Assembly: GCF_000208865.1 (NCBI RefSeq)
Contig: NC_018394.1
Coordinates: 1,075,635 to 1,139,634 of the forward strand
Origin: Neospora caninum Liverpool
Lineage: Eukaryota > Apicomplexa > Conoidasida > Eucoccidiorida > Sarcocystidae
DNA length: 64,000 nucleotides
Direction: 5' to 3'
The notes below the pieces were generated by a model. That model was not told the origin of the DNA and ran no database searches. It saw only the letters and a program-made list of their open reading frames with translations. How positions within the stretch are numbered: the stretch's first letter is position 1; every line of letters begins with the position of its first letter. Positions 1-12,130 of the stretch are shown here, piece after piece. Made by a program: the position numbers and the translations under genes.

Positions 1-1665
1 CTTGGATGTAGAGAAGAAAAAGGTAGCCGCTCCGCAAGCTTTTGGCCCTTAGAAGGGAGATGAACAGACCTGAGCTTTGGGAGCAACCGTGCATTAGAAA
101 ATGTAAGGAGAGAAGACGTGGAGCGTGACATGTGGAGACAGAAGCGGGGAGCGAGTGCCTGACGCCTTCGTCGCATGCAGGGCGACTTGCACCGCATGGC
201 TTGATTCGCGTTTCACCACTCTGTGGCTTTGAAATGCAGTGAGAGTGGGTTTGTTTGCTTGGTTTAAAACCAGTTTTTTTTGGTTCTCGGGTTCGTCTGC
301 CTCGTCTCCGAGATTGAGAGTCGAGGAGGAAACTGCGGGGGGAGAAAGGGAGAGCGCTTGGGCCTTACACACAAGGCTCCGCAGTTATCTGCACTTTTTC
401 TTGTTGCGGTTTAGGTTCGCGACACGTGGCCGTGGTCACAGGTGCTACCTCCCCATTTTCACCCGCGTGTGTACGGTCCTACCGGAAACATGTGAAACAC
501 TACAAACTTTCCAGGGACGCAGTGTCGAGGAAGTTGATATCTGCCACAGGGTTTTCTGCTAACGCCATCTTAGAGGAAATGACGCCCCATGTGGGGTTCC
601 TTCGTCCGATTCACGCCATATGGTGAACCAACGAAATAATGTAAGATTTCTGCTGCGAGGCGCAACCAGAGTGCCTCTGGATTCATTGTTTGCTACCATG
701 GACACCGATAAGACTTGCTTGAGCCGGTGCACCGCCGCTGGCCGTTTTCGTGAATACCCAGGAAAAGAAGCGAGCGAAAGAAGTGGAAAAAGCAAAAATG
801 ATCACAGAGATATGTCGCGGCCAAGTTTTCCGGTGTTACTGCCGCAAGGCAAGGAGGGAAGTTAGCACCAGCGACTCAAGGTGTCTTTGAGTTGATGATT
901 TTCTACGCGTATGTGCGGCGACCCTGCCACTACGTAGAGAGAGGAGCAACGTTTTTTCTGAAACTATCCCAGTCATTCCCGTCCAAGGCTGGTTTTTTCG
1001 CTACCTCAACCTTCGTCTCTGGCCCGTCGGTTTGTTCGGGCACATTTGGACTGCCCCGCTCGGGAAAGAACCCGCGCGACGTAGAGATTGCGTGAGCGGC
1101 TACGCCGGCGAGATTTATCTCTACGACTTCATCTGGGCTGTTCTGGACTCTAAAAGGAAACTGCACCTAGCCGAGACATTTGCCGACAAGAATATCCCCA
1201 CCTATAGACATGTCTAGGTCGGCAAGAATATTCACCGTTTTTCTCTCTTTCACTTTCTTCAGATATTGCAGGCAGGAAGACCGACACATGCGAATGGCGC
1301 TTCCTGTTTACGCGCGCCGTACACAGGCATCAGTGGACGCATGCCGAGGTGTTCTGCATTTACAGCACCGCTGCTTACGTGTACAGGCCTCTACATACAC
1401 ACTGGAGAGAAGACATGTATGCAGCAGTGTTTCCCACAGGCTGCCGATTCACTTCAGAAGCCGAAACACGGTGTGGTCATTCTCGGAGAAACGAAATCCT
1501 GGAAGGCATCGTAGAGGTATCCTTCTGCGCCGTTCTGGATGCGAATGGCCGGGAAAGTCTACTGTGTTTGGAAGCCGTTCCTGTCTGCATTACAAATCCA
1601 AGTCCTTTTCCATTGTCCGCCGTACCGTCTCTCGACTTTCCACGTTCGTTTCTCCCGTACTTTGC
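1..1665. other. Non-coding flank, probably downstream region of the gene at 1666-5402
   Basis: No convincing gene. The stretch lies beyond the stop codon of the minus-strand gene that ends at 1666, so its right part is probably that gene's 3' untranslated region. A plus-strand open frame from an ATG at 1210 to 1713 starts with a hydrophobic run, but it overlaps the neighbouring gene's 3' end and has no other support. A short palindrome (tagacatgtcta) sits near 1207-1218. Confidence 0.5.
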
Positions 1666-4600
1666 CTAGGTTGCCATATCGTCCTGCACGACACTTCTGC
1701 ATCGTCTGGTTAGAAGCAATCTTGCTTGGGCATCGGAAGCCGCTCGGAGTAAGCAGATGAGCGCATTCTTTTCGGCTTTGGCCCTGGCCCCTCCGCCAGT
1801 CGTTCCTCTTTTTTCCCCCGCACCGTGACAGAGTTTTCCCTCTTTGAAACAGTGCTCCCCCAGTCTGTTTCGTGCAGGAGTGGTTTCTGTGTCGCCATAT
1901 GTGCTCCCTTCCCGGTGTCTACGCGCCGCGCGGAAGTTTCGGCTTTCCCCCTGCGTCACGCCATCCTTTCCCCTGCTTGTGCGACTCTCTGCCGATCGGA
2001 ACGGAGAAGCGCTGGGTTCTTGGCTAGGTCGATTTGTTCGTTGCACCATTTTCTCCGCTCCGGAGGCGGGGAACGGCTCAGTTCCTGGACTTGTTCCGGT
2101 TGTGGGTGTGCGTTTCCGTAGGTCGCGGTGCACCTTGACGAGAAGCAGCTGGATGCGCTGAAGTGTGTGGTTCGTCGGATGGTGAAACGGGAACAGATGC
2201 GTCCAGACGGCGTGAGCCAGTGGACGAGGCAGTTGGAGGTAAACGTCGAAGATACAGTCAAAAAACCGATCTTCGAATTTCGCCAGCAACTCACGATGTC
2301 CCGGCGTGCGCTGCTGAAATGCAGCTAGGGCTGCTGACACCGCCGACGCCACAGAAGACGACTGCGCCGGTGGATCAATAAAGTGACGAAAGTGAGCGTA
2401 TTTACATTCGTACGAGGGCGCAGCAGCGTGACACCGAGCAGCCCCAGCAGCTCCGCGAACGGTGTTTTTATCGTGTTCCAGCTCTAACCTTAACAGTTGC
2501 CTTTTGGCATCTGCCCACGCGCTGGCTCCTGTGCGAATGGAATCCTCGATGCTTTCTCGCGTCGGCTCCTCTGCCTCCTGAAGGCTGTGTCGCTCGAGTC
2601 TACAGGCCTCCGCAGGTGGACAGCGGGAAAGATCCCAGACTTTTGTGGGCTCCACCGGCAAGGCTTCCTGAGACTTTTCTCGCTTTTCCGAAGCAACATG
2701 CTCTTCACTGGCGTGAAGGAGATGCTGACTACGAGCTAACGCGAAGGGGGGGGCAACTGCTGCCAGATCGGTGTCTCGGCATGCGAAGAGGCGCTCCAAA
2801 ATAGTCCAGCGCTGCGCCTGTGTGAGGAAAGGAGGGAAACCGACGACCCCTGGAGGAATGTGCGGCACCTGAAGAACGCGAGCAGGTGCCCCTTCCGCTA
2901 CCTCGCTAACAAGGTGAACGAACTGCCTGCTCGAGAAAAGCTCAGATTGCTCAAGAAGCGCCGAACACGAGGTGTATGTGCTGCCGCTAGTTACATGTAC
3001 GCTTGACGAACGGTATCCCGTGGTGTCGTCCCCCGGGGAAAGGACCCGTGTGCTTGACGAGCGCGTCTTGGTGCTCGAATTCACAGTTCTGCACGACGAA
3101 GGCGACTGATGCATGGCACGGGGAAAATTCCCTGTCTCCGTCTCCTGGCTCTGCGGATCCCTTCTTGTTGCATGCTGGTCGGCAGGCTCATGCGCTGTCC
3201 TATGGCTCCGTGCATCTTTTTGCCTCTTTTCTGCCATGACAGGCCGTTGACCTTCATTCCATTCGGACGGGTCCCGACCACTCGCCCCACTCCTCGAGAT
3301 TTCCTGTTCCACAGCCTCGAAATTTGCCACCGCGGACTTGAGGGGATTCCTGGAAGCGGTGCTGACTGCGCGAGTGACACTTTGCGGTGTATGTACACTT
3401 GGTGCCGACCTCTGGGCAGAGGAGGGTGCCTCCACGAGCGGCCAGAACACACCACAAGCCGAACACCACTGCCCGCTCGAGTAAGGTTGTCGGCCTTCAC
3501 GCGGAGCCAGGTTTGGGGAGAAATCGGCGGAGCAGACAGTGACAGAAGTCTCCGGTCTTCGCGTTACCGAGGACGAGTAAATAGGATGGGACGACACCGT
3601 AGAGCTGCTTGTGATATCTGGGGTTCTGGCCTCTCTTCCGCCACATATTTCCCTCGAAACCGAACGGTTTTCATTCAGAATTCCGCCCCTTTCTGGATAT
3701 TTTTGTGAGGATTTCTCGTCATCTTTGCGCTTCTTTAGTTGCTCCACCTCTCGAGAACCGTCTCGCGAACTGCTGACGCTTGCGTCTGTTTCGCTTTCTT
3801 CTGGTCTTCTGTCCCTGGCTCTTCGGTCTCCGCTTCCTCTATCTACCGAATGTTTTCTTCCCTCACTGCCTCTTCTGCTTCCCGTTTCTCTTGCTGCCTC
3901 TGCTATCTCCTCCCATTCGGGAGTGACGCGAGGAGAGCGACAGATTTTGGCACGCGGGCTTCTTCGACTTCCCGCCTCGTCCCCAGCCCTCCGCGATGCG
4001 TCGCCCAGCAGCGACCAATTTTCGCCAGCTGCCGATGCGATTTGCTGTCGTCTTCTGTCTTTTATCTCCCCTTCTTTTCGTGTGTCCGGTGTTTCGAAAG
4101 CGCGAGCGGAGCGTTGCCTTCGGCGAGGAGAGGAGAGGCCGGATGCTTGGGGAATTGCTTTTCGCTTTTCTTCCGTATGCTTCAAGCAGGCCTCGCAAAC
4201 AAACGAAGGCAAGGTCCCGCAACACGGAAGAAAGGGAAAGGGCGGGGAGCGCAAAAGTCGGTGGAAAGCGACCCCCGAGGAACGTCGCGAAGACGACACC
4301 CGCGAACGACGCGAGCGTCTTTCGCCGTCTGACAAGGAAAGGGAACGAGGACGTGACGAAGAATCAAACTTTCCCCTATTCCGCTGAGGCTGAGGTCTAC
4401 AGAGTGGAGGCTGGAGACGCCGTGTTTCCTCACCTTCGCGTTCCCGAGGTCCCTCACTCCCTGTCTCAGCTGTATGTACACCCGAACCTGCCACCGAACT
4501 TCTTTGTCCCATTTGTCTTTCGTCTTCTGCCCCGCGCCGCCCTTCGAGGCTCCCTAAAAGATGTCGTGTTGAAGAGTGAGACAGGTCGACAACACTGTCT

Positions 4601-5402
4601 CTTTGATGTCCCCTTTGGTCGCCACACGCCTGCTGGTCCAGGTGCCCTCTCCCGGCACCGCGGGACGCTACTTCTGGCTGTCCGAGTTCGGAATCGAAGG
4701 GGGGATTTCCCCTTGTCCTGAATCTGTCGATGCCGAAAACGCTAGAGAGAGATGTGGATTTTGAGCGCGGAGGCTTCGGCGGAGCGGCAGGGAGAGCCAG
4801 CCGTCCCAGAAGCAGGTCTTGGAACTGAAGCAGATGAAGCAGGCGGAGGAGCGCCCACGGGGTGAAGGCTGTCTGTACAGCGACGTCTATCCAAAATGCG
4901 CGCACAGAGAGAGGCAGGCGACCCTCAGCGGTAGCCGGCGACGATGTCGGCGAGACGCCGCGAACAGGCCCGAGAGGAGAACGAGAAGGGAGGCAAGCGC
5001 CGGAAACGGCGGACGAACATAACGCAGTTTGAGCGTCTGTGCAGGAGCCGCCAGCCGCACGCAGAAGCGCCGTGTGACTCACATGATTGGCCACAGCGTG
5101 GAACAGAGGTTCTGCACCAGAAGCAAGAACGGAAGACACCACAAAAAGAGAAGACAACGGTTCTTCCAGTCAACAGTGGAAAAAGGAAGCCCATTCTCCG
5201 TTTGATGCTTCTCAATGTCTGGGAAGAAACAGCAAGGAGAAAACAGACAAACCACTTCACTTTCTGTTCTGAGGCGCGCCGTGGAGAGGGCCCTCTTGAA
5301 GCCAGCTAGGAGGCTTTGCCGGCGCGGAACACGTTTCGATTTGCCAGAGGCGCGTTGCGCCGAGAACAGGGAGAGCAAATCTTTTTCCGCGGGAAAAGAC
5401 AT
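1666..5402 (-). CDS. Hypothetical protein, about 1145 aa, 3 exons
   Basis: Product not recognised. Exons read on the minus strand are 5402-5253, 5218-5083 and 4817-1666. The borders have plausible donors and acceptors, the best being GTGAGT after exon 2. Phases agree and the joined length is 3438 nt, giving 1145 aa. The start ATG at 5402 opens MSFPAEKDLLSLFSAQ. Exon 2 encodes a short hydrophobic stretch (LFPLLTGRTVVFSF) that could be a membrane segment or signal anchor. The middle 600 residues are Ser/Arg/Glu-rich and look disordered. The C-terminal third contains a compositionally normal block around FEDRFFDCIFDVYLQLPRPL, followed by HAVWTHLFPFHHPTNH, which is the best candidate for a folded domain. 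The terminal 120 residues are again basic and low-complexity. The large last exon is secure because it is a single open frame of about 1050 codons; the two small upstream exons are inferred from phase and splice signals. Confidence 0.7.
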
Positions 5403-6489
5403 CGTCAGCGACCTGACCGCCTCTGCGGAAGAGAGGGAAAGGCGCAGATAGAGTGGGAGGCCGGATGCGCCCGTTAAATACCCGTTGTCCCTCGTTCCTT
5501 TTCGCGAGGGGAAGACAAAGCATACTGAGAGTGCACAGAAAGCGGCGTTGAAAGCCTCGGGCATGACTACGCGGCGAGAGACACATCTACACAGACCCAA
5601 CATGAATTTACATCAAGAACAGCAGTCCTAAGCTCCCAACTATGTCGATGCATTTGTTTTGCTCTGAATGGACGCTTCGTCGTTTTACCCGGAATGAAGT
5701 TAAGGAGAGCCGCCTGGAGGAAACTGAAGATGCAGGACAGCAACGCGACTTCGGCCTCGTGCTCCGTTATCTGTAGCATCTGGGATAGGAAGAACGGAGA
5801 AGAGAGAGTGGAATGGAGAAGCGACACAGCAGAAAGCGGAGCCGCAGAAGGCGACAGGAGAAAAGGAGGGGGAACGGGGCGGGATCGGGCGCCGTGACAC
5901 GAAGGAAGCCCAGATTCCTCCCGTTCGCCGCATTCCCTGTTTTTCCCCTCGCCTTTATCCTTTTTTCAGCCTGCCTCGCTTTCTCCCCCCCGGCCGACTC
6001 TTCTGCCTGTCTCTCCCACCTGGTGCAGAAAGACATTTGAGGGGAGCCGCGCCTCCTTAACGCGGGTCCAGAGCGCAGCAGCCACAAGCAGGCGGCGCAA
6101 TGAACTGCCCGGAAGAGAAGGAAGGACGGGAAGAAGAAAAGCGAGTGAGGCGTCGTCGAGATACGGAAGAAGGTATCTGCAACCAAGCCCGGCCCCAGCG
6201 AAAACAGGAACGGAGAAACACCCAGGACATCCATGAGGGAGAGCAAAATTCAAGCGGTGTGTGGAAACACGAACAGCTCCTCCCTTGTCAGCTACTCGCC
6301 AAATGGAGACCACGGTGTCATACGCACATGAGTCGCCGCGCACAATGGCGACATAGCCTTCTCTCCCCACTGAGCACCGGCTCTTTCCCTGTCCATCTCG
6401 TGGGCTTCCTGCGACCCCTGCGCAATGTGAGAGCCCCTGCACGCGCCTCCTCACCCTCGGGTATACGCATGCGCAGGTCCACAATTTCA

Positions 6490-6544
6490 CATATATTGAG
6501 CTTCATATATGTAATTGCATATATGTATATATATGCATATATAT

Positions 6545-6576
<32 letters not shown>

Positions 6577-6612
6577 GTCCATACTTGTATATATATATGT
6601 GCATATATAGAG
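6490..6612. repeat. AT-rich microsatellite
   Basis: Irregular (TA)n and (ATATGT)n tract including an uninterrupted TA run at about 6553-6576. Such tracts recur through the window in spacers and introns. Confidence 0.9.
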
Positions 6613-6719
6613 GGAGGTATATGAGTGTGAAGGCAGGAGAACGCAAGAGAGGACGACGGGTCTATCCATAGGTCTGTGGAAGACGTGGACTCGGATTCGT
6701 TCTCGAGATAAAGGGGCCC

Positions 6720-6821
6720 TTACAGTTCATCTGTGGGGTTGCAGAGCACGGCTTGAGGGGAGGGCGTATGAACCAGCCCGCGGATGGACGTCATTTTCTC
6801 CGTGACGCTCGCCCACGTCCT
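6720..6821 (-). other. Candidate terminal exon ending in -NPTDEL
   Basis: The minus strand has a pyrimidine-rich acceptor (ccgttcag) followed by 33 codons beginning RTWASVTEKMTSIRG and a TAA stop. It could be the last exon of the M1-like gene, which otherwise lacks a convincing C-terminus, but no upstream exon with the required phase-0 end was found. The final four residues TDEL resemble an ER-retrieval tail; this is resemblance only. Confidence 0.25.
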
Positions 6822-7022
6822 CTGAACGGAGACTTTCTCGTCTCGTCTTCTTTCTCGAGAAATGACGCCCTGTTCGCCCCTGCCTGAAAGAGCGCAGGCA
6901 AGCGACGTTGAACGGAGCGGAAAAACGGAGGGAGGTTTACCCACATCTTTGCATTTATCTGTCTATACATATGTCATCTTATATACCAGGCCTGGTGTCA
7001 CATACACAAATACATTTATACA

Positions 7023-7026
<4 letters not shown>

Positions 7027-7053
<27 letters not shown>
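7027..7053. repeat. (TA)n microsatellite
   Basis: Uninterrupted TA dinucleotide run of about 27 bases, followed by TATGTTCGC. Confidence 0.95.
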
Positions 7054-8198
7054 GTTCGCTGTGTGCCGATGCAGGTAAGACTGTGGGCCTCCACGTTTGC
7101 CTTCACAGCCTGCGTGTTTTGAAACTCACTGAAAAAGCAGTCCAGGGCGACTCGGTGTATGGGAAGGACGGGACTGCCGCCTTCTCTGCGGCTTGGCGGA
7201 ATCGCCCCGAGGCGCGGGAAGAATGCGTCGAACTGCAAAAGGTGGAAGGAAGAAATCGAGGGCGGCGCAAACGGCGAAGCAGAAGAGAACGCAGGCGAGG
7301 GCGACCGGGGCACGGCCTGTGCGTCTCTCGTCGAGCTGTCTCTCTGCAGTGGCGGCGGAGACAACAGAGACGGATGGCCAGGGGGCGCGGAAGAAGGGAA
7401 CGAGGAAGAAAGCGCAGGGCACTGGCGAAGCTCGAGTGGAACCGGGCGACGCGTGGATGCTGACTTGCGCAAAGCCGAGCAGGCCAGGCGGGAAGGCGAG
7501 CGAAGCGAGGCAGACGCGGGAGAGGAGAGCCACACCTGAAGAGAAGGAAGCGGCAGCCGTCGCTGGACCGGTCTCTTTCAGGAAAAGACGCAGCGCAGCC
7601 GAAAGAAGAGAAGCCGCGAAAAAGGAGGAAGCAGGGGTGAAGGCAGGGAAGCAGTACGACCAGGGGGAAAGTGCAAAGCGAATATGGAGGCGGACGGAAA
7701 CAGGAGCACGCGGGGAAGAAGGGAAGGTACGCGCGAACCAGAGAGCAGAGAAAGAAACGACGCAAACAGAAAGAAGTCGCTGCAGTGTAGTGACAAGACA
7801 AAGCTCGCATCACAAACTCCCAAGAGAGGTGACCAGAAGAACGAGGGCGCTCTACAGACAAAGTCAGAGGAATTGAAGCCTTCTGAGGTTGAGGGAGGAT
7901 CACAGGGTGGGGGGAAAGAGGAGAAACACCGGAGAAAACGGCGGTGGACAATGTCGAAGCGGCAGGAGCGACAAAGAAAGAGGAAGAGACAAGAGCGAGG
8001 GAAAGCGAGGGGGGCGAGAGAAGTGCAGGTGGCGAGAACAGGGCAAGGAAAAGGCGCAAAGGCAGAGTGAGCAAACGAGGGAAGAGACAAGTGAGTGTAG
8101 AGGAACCGAACTACCGAAAAAGCGGAAGAGAGAAACAAAGAGGCGACCGTCCCCCACGTTTTTTGTTGGCTTGAGCACTCCAGAGCGTAAAAGAAGCT

Positions 8199-11100
8199 TT
8201 AGGATTGGAGCGAACAGTTTCTATGGGGTGCTACGGTGACTACAAACCTCCTGGTGCCAATGCCAAAGGCGAGGCGTCGGCTACTTGGATCTTGTATACT
8301 GTAGAATGGAAACGATCCAGGAGGGGGGAAATGCCGACGCCTTACAGGTCTCAGAACTTTCACGCCGCTCTGGGCCCACCATTTGCCTAGCAGCACCGCC
8401 AACGGGGGGAGGGGTTTCCCTGTTATCTGTCGCCTGTTTTCTCCGTCTCCGTCTGCGTGTTTTTCATCTTTTGGCCTTGCTTCTTCCATCGCCGAAGCAC
8501 CAACACCGGTTGTCTCTTCTCTACGCTCGAGGCCCCCGAGCGAAGCGACCGACGGGGACGCGTCTCGCTCGCTGTCCTCGTCCTCTGAGACTGAAGGGTA
8601 GAGCGCTTGGAGGGAGTACCAGCTCTGCTTTTTCCGGGGCCGAGAGTGACGGAAGACACACGCATGCCGTTCTCTTCCGGCCACGGGTTTTCTGGCTCTT
8701 TCTTCGTCTTCGAGCCTCTGTGGAAGCCCCGTAGAATCCGCCAATGCTGTGCGTCGGCCTCCTGCTTTCAAAGTCTCCCTCTGCCTTCCTTCTGACTCCC
8801 GGCCTCGTTCTGCCGCACCGCCCTCTTCCGCTGCTCCGTTTCTCGTTCTCTCTCGGCGACTTCCCGCTGTCCTCTGCATGCAGCGAGGGAGGTTTTCCCC
8901 CGCCGCTGGAGGCAGGGCGCCGACTGGACTCAAACAACGAGGCCGCAGAGACGACGGCGAGGAAAAGGTGGGAGACGAGAAAGCGGAGTGAGGGGAGAAA
9001 GAGCGAGAAGAAAAAGAGGTAGGAGAGAAGGCAGACGAAGGAGGCACAGCCAGGCAGCGGTGGAGGAGAACCCGAGCAGAAGGCGCAAAGCTGTGCTGCA
9101 AACGAACGTAGCGGCGAAGGCTCTGGAGCAGACAAGAAAGCAGGACAGAGTCACATCCTGGCGCATCAGGCGGAGCGCAGTGTGGGGTGTCGAGTCAGTG
9201 ATGGGCCTCACAGCGAGGGGACAAGGGGCGAGGACAGGAGACGGGAAGACGCCACGTCAGGCGAGAGGGCCGACAGGGGAAGGCGCGAAAGAGGGATTCA
9301 CGAGGCGTTTTCCCTTTCGCGCGTATCCTCCTCGCGCCTGACACTCACACCTGGGAAGACCGGAGACATTTCTGCCATGAGGCCCCGCGGCGAAGGAAAG
9401 GAGACACATGCATCGAAGCACGAAATTCAGACGGCCGGCGACAGGCGACAGCGTGTCACCGGCCACTGGACGCCAGAAGGCGGCAAAAACGCAGAAGCAG
9501 ATATGTAGACCTCGCTCGCTCTTTCTATTTATCGGGGTATGTGTAGGTGCGCATGCACGTGAAGACGGAAAACGCCGGGCAGAGCCCAGCTGAGGAACGG
9601 AGAGACGGGAGGGAGAAAGCAGTACATTCGGCGAGAGTTGAAAAAGAGGGAAAGGCCTCCGAGCTCGAGAGAGACCGCTGTCTTGCGCGCCGACAACAGC
9701 GAGAGACATCTCGAGATGGAGAGCAAGAGAAATCGCCAGAGAGACACAGAAAATCTCACCTCGATGAAATGGTGATTGCCGACAGAGCACCGGCAATGTC
9801 TGAGGAGGGCGGCGCCCTTCCCGAAGGCGATGGCGGGGACGACGAGGGAAGAAGCATCCGTGGAGGTCAGCGCAAAACAAAGGGGATGCGTCGTTTGCTG
9901 GGAAAAAGCAAGGCATCGAGCAGAAGCGAAGCGCAGAGAGGCTGACTCTGCCGCACACCGCACGCGAAGAGACACAGAACGTGAGGAAGGGCGCGGCGAA
10001 GCAGAGCGCCGAGCCGGCTGGTTGGCAAGGAACGGAGGAAAAACATGGAAGAAGAGAACGGCGGCCACGAGGGAGAACGGGGTCACCGGAGATGGGGAGG
10101 AAGACCCCCGGACCAGAACCGCTTTCGCCGAAGAAGAGCCTAGAGTGTGAAGGGTCGGAAGGCCAAAGGCCTCTCGATAGGGGGATTTCAGGTTTTATCT
10201 GACAGGGGATCCGGGACGAGAGAGAGGAGAGACTCCGGAAAAGACCCGACTTTCGCGTCTGCTTTGCATATCCCACGCTATTTGGAAGACGAGGCTCTTG
10301 GAAACACGAGGTTTCCAGGTGTCTTTGTTTTCTGTTCTGTGGGGCGTTTCTCGTGCTTCTTCACTCACGCGGGAGAACGAAGCGTCACTTTTGCCTGGGA
10401 TCTGGGGAGAGGCGGAAAACACGCAAGCATGACTCACCTTGGAATCTGCTGCGTAGGCCCACTGCTTGATATGCTGGTGAAACCACTGCCAGATGACCGC
10501 GTCCTCGAGGATTTCCATGCTCGCAAGCTCCTCCGCGTCTCCCTGTTCTTGGCCTCTCCATTCTTCGTCTTGGTTTTGTCCCGCCCCGCCGCCTTCGCCG
10601 CCTTCCCCACCCCCCTCGCCTTCCAGCTGTCTCCTGCCTTCGTCACGCCTCCGACGCTCTCCTTCCTGCTCTTCGAGGCTGACGAAATGTTTTGCTGGTC
10701 TCGCCTCCTCCAGGCTTTCGCTTTCTGCCTCGTGGATCTTCTTCGCGTCCTCGCTTCCGGCGTTCTGCGGGTCTCTTTCTCGCTCGGGTGGCGGCGTCTC
10801 GGTCGCCCTGCCCTCGCTGTCCCTGCTTCCGGCGACTACTTCAGAGCTGCCGCCTTTCCTGCGCTCCCTCCAGGCTCTTTGAAGGCGAAAGGCCTCTTCC
10901 GTTTTGCTGGCCGCTCGCGACCGTTTCTGGCTGTCCGCGTTCGTTCCACATCTGGCTTCTTCGTCCAACGCTGTGCCCGCGTCTCCCTTTCCCTCGTCTC
11001 CGTGCGTCCATCGCTGAGAAGGGGACACGAAACCTACGAGCGAGTTCGGCTTCGCAAAGAGAAGAGACGAAATGCGCGCGAGAGAGGCAGCAGCAGCCAG

Positions 11101-12093
11101 GACTTCGGAAAAGGACGGTGGCGAAAAACTTTTCACTCTTTCTCGGCCTCGCCTCTCCTCTTCTCCAGGCTCGACCAGGGAAGAAACTCTTGTCCCTGCC
11201 TCCTCTGGAGGAGGCGCCAGAGACGACGGACACCCCGAGTGCGTTGGAGACGCAGGACGATGAGACAGCGGCAGGAGGGAGAGAGGCAGGAGAGAGAGAG
11301 GCAGGAGCGAAGGTGCGAGCTGTGGAAAGGGAGATCGCAGAGGAGGACCACCTGAAGAATGACGCGCAGGGCGCAGGGACGAAGAGAAGAAGGGAGAAGA
11401 AAGAGAGACTCTTCCCTGGGACGCCGCTTTCCCCCCGTCCAACACAAAGCAGGGAGGAGACGCCGGCGGGACAGGAAGAGAGACTGAAGAGGAAAGACGC
11501 GCCAGAGAAGGGATCGGAAGAGCAACTCGAGACGGACAGCAGAAGGCCGAAGCCGAGCCCGAGAGAAAACGTCGAGCGGCAACATGCTCAAGGAGCAGGC
11601 GCAGGAAAGCGTCGCGCTGAGGAAAAAAACACAAGGGAAAAAGGGCCTTTGAGCCAGCTACCTCGCAGGAGCCGATAGGCGAGCACCCGGGTGGAAAGGC
11701 GAGAAAAGGGGGGAAGAGGTCGGCTGCTTCTTTCCGCAGTTTAAGTAGAAGACGACCCGAGGAGACAAAGACAAAAGAGAGTGTCCTGGAGCAGTCTTCT
11801 TCTCCAGCGACTGAAAGAATCAAGCGGGGAAGCACAACATGAAAAGGCTTTCTTTGTGAAGGCAGAAGAAACGCGCGGCCAAACCAAACGAACAGTTCGA
11901 ACCCTTTGAGAAAGAAGGCGGGAAAAGAAAACCTCGATCACAGAACGAAAGAAATACTTGTCCATCTTGCGTTCTTAGCTGATGGGATACAAAGAACGTG
12001 CTTTCAGCCGTTTCCTCTGAAAGAAAAAAATAACGAGAAAATGAAGAAGCTCCTGTGTACCTCTTTTGATGCAGCATCTCTTCCAGTCACCTT

Positions 12094-12130
<37 letters not shown>

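Larger units (their letters stand above)
5403..8198. other. Spacer or 3' part of the M1-like gene; (TA)n tracts
   Basis: No secure gene. From 7.1 to 8.2 kb the minus strand is strongly pyrimidine-rich, like the long introns of the M1-like gene to the right, so it may be a terminal intron of that gene. TA microsatellites lie at about 6490-6612 and 7027-7053. Long open frames on the plus strand here are Arg/Glu/Lys-rich and are what purine-rich DNA produces by chance. A possible C-terminal exon at 6720-6821 is listed separately. Confidence 0.4.

Noticed and set aside
7103..8074. Minus-strand 323-codon frame rich in Phe, Leu, Ser, Arg and Pro.
   Set aside because: It has the composition of CT-rich intron DNA, with no domain and no matching splice borders across its length.
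11267..11308. Short gaggcaggagagaga tandem repeat as a possible functional element.
   Set aside because: Only a few imperfect units inside a purine-rich intron strand; ordinary slippage repeat.
10147..11678. Plus-strand frames of 402 and 328 codons.
   Set aside because: They overlap the minus-strand exon 11013-10438 and its adjoining pyrimidine-rich intron; composition is Phe/Leu/Arg shadow type.
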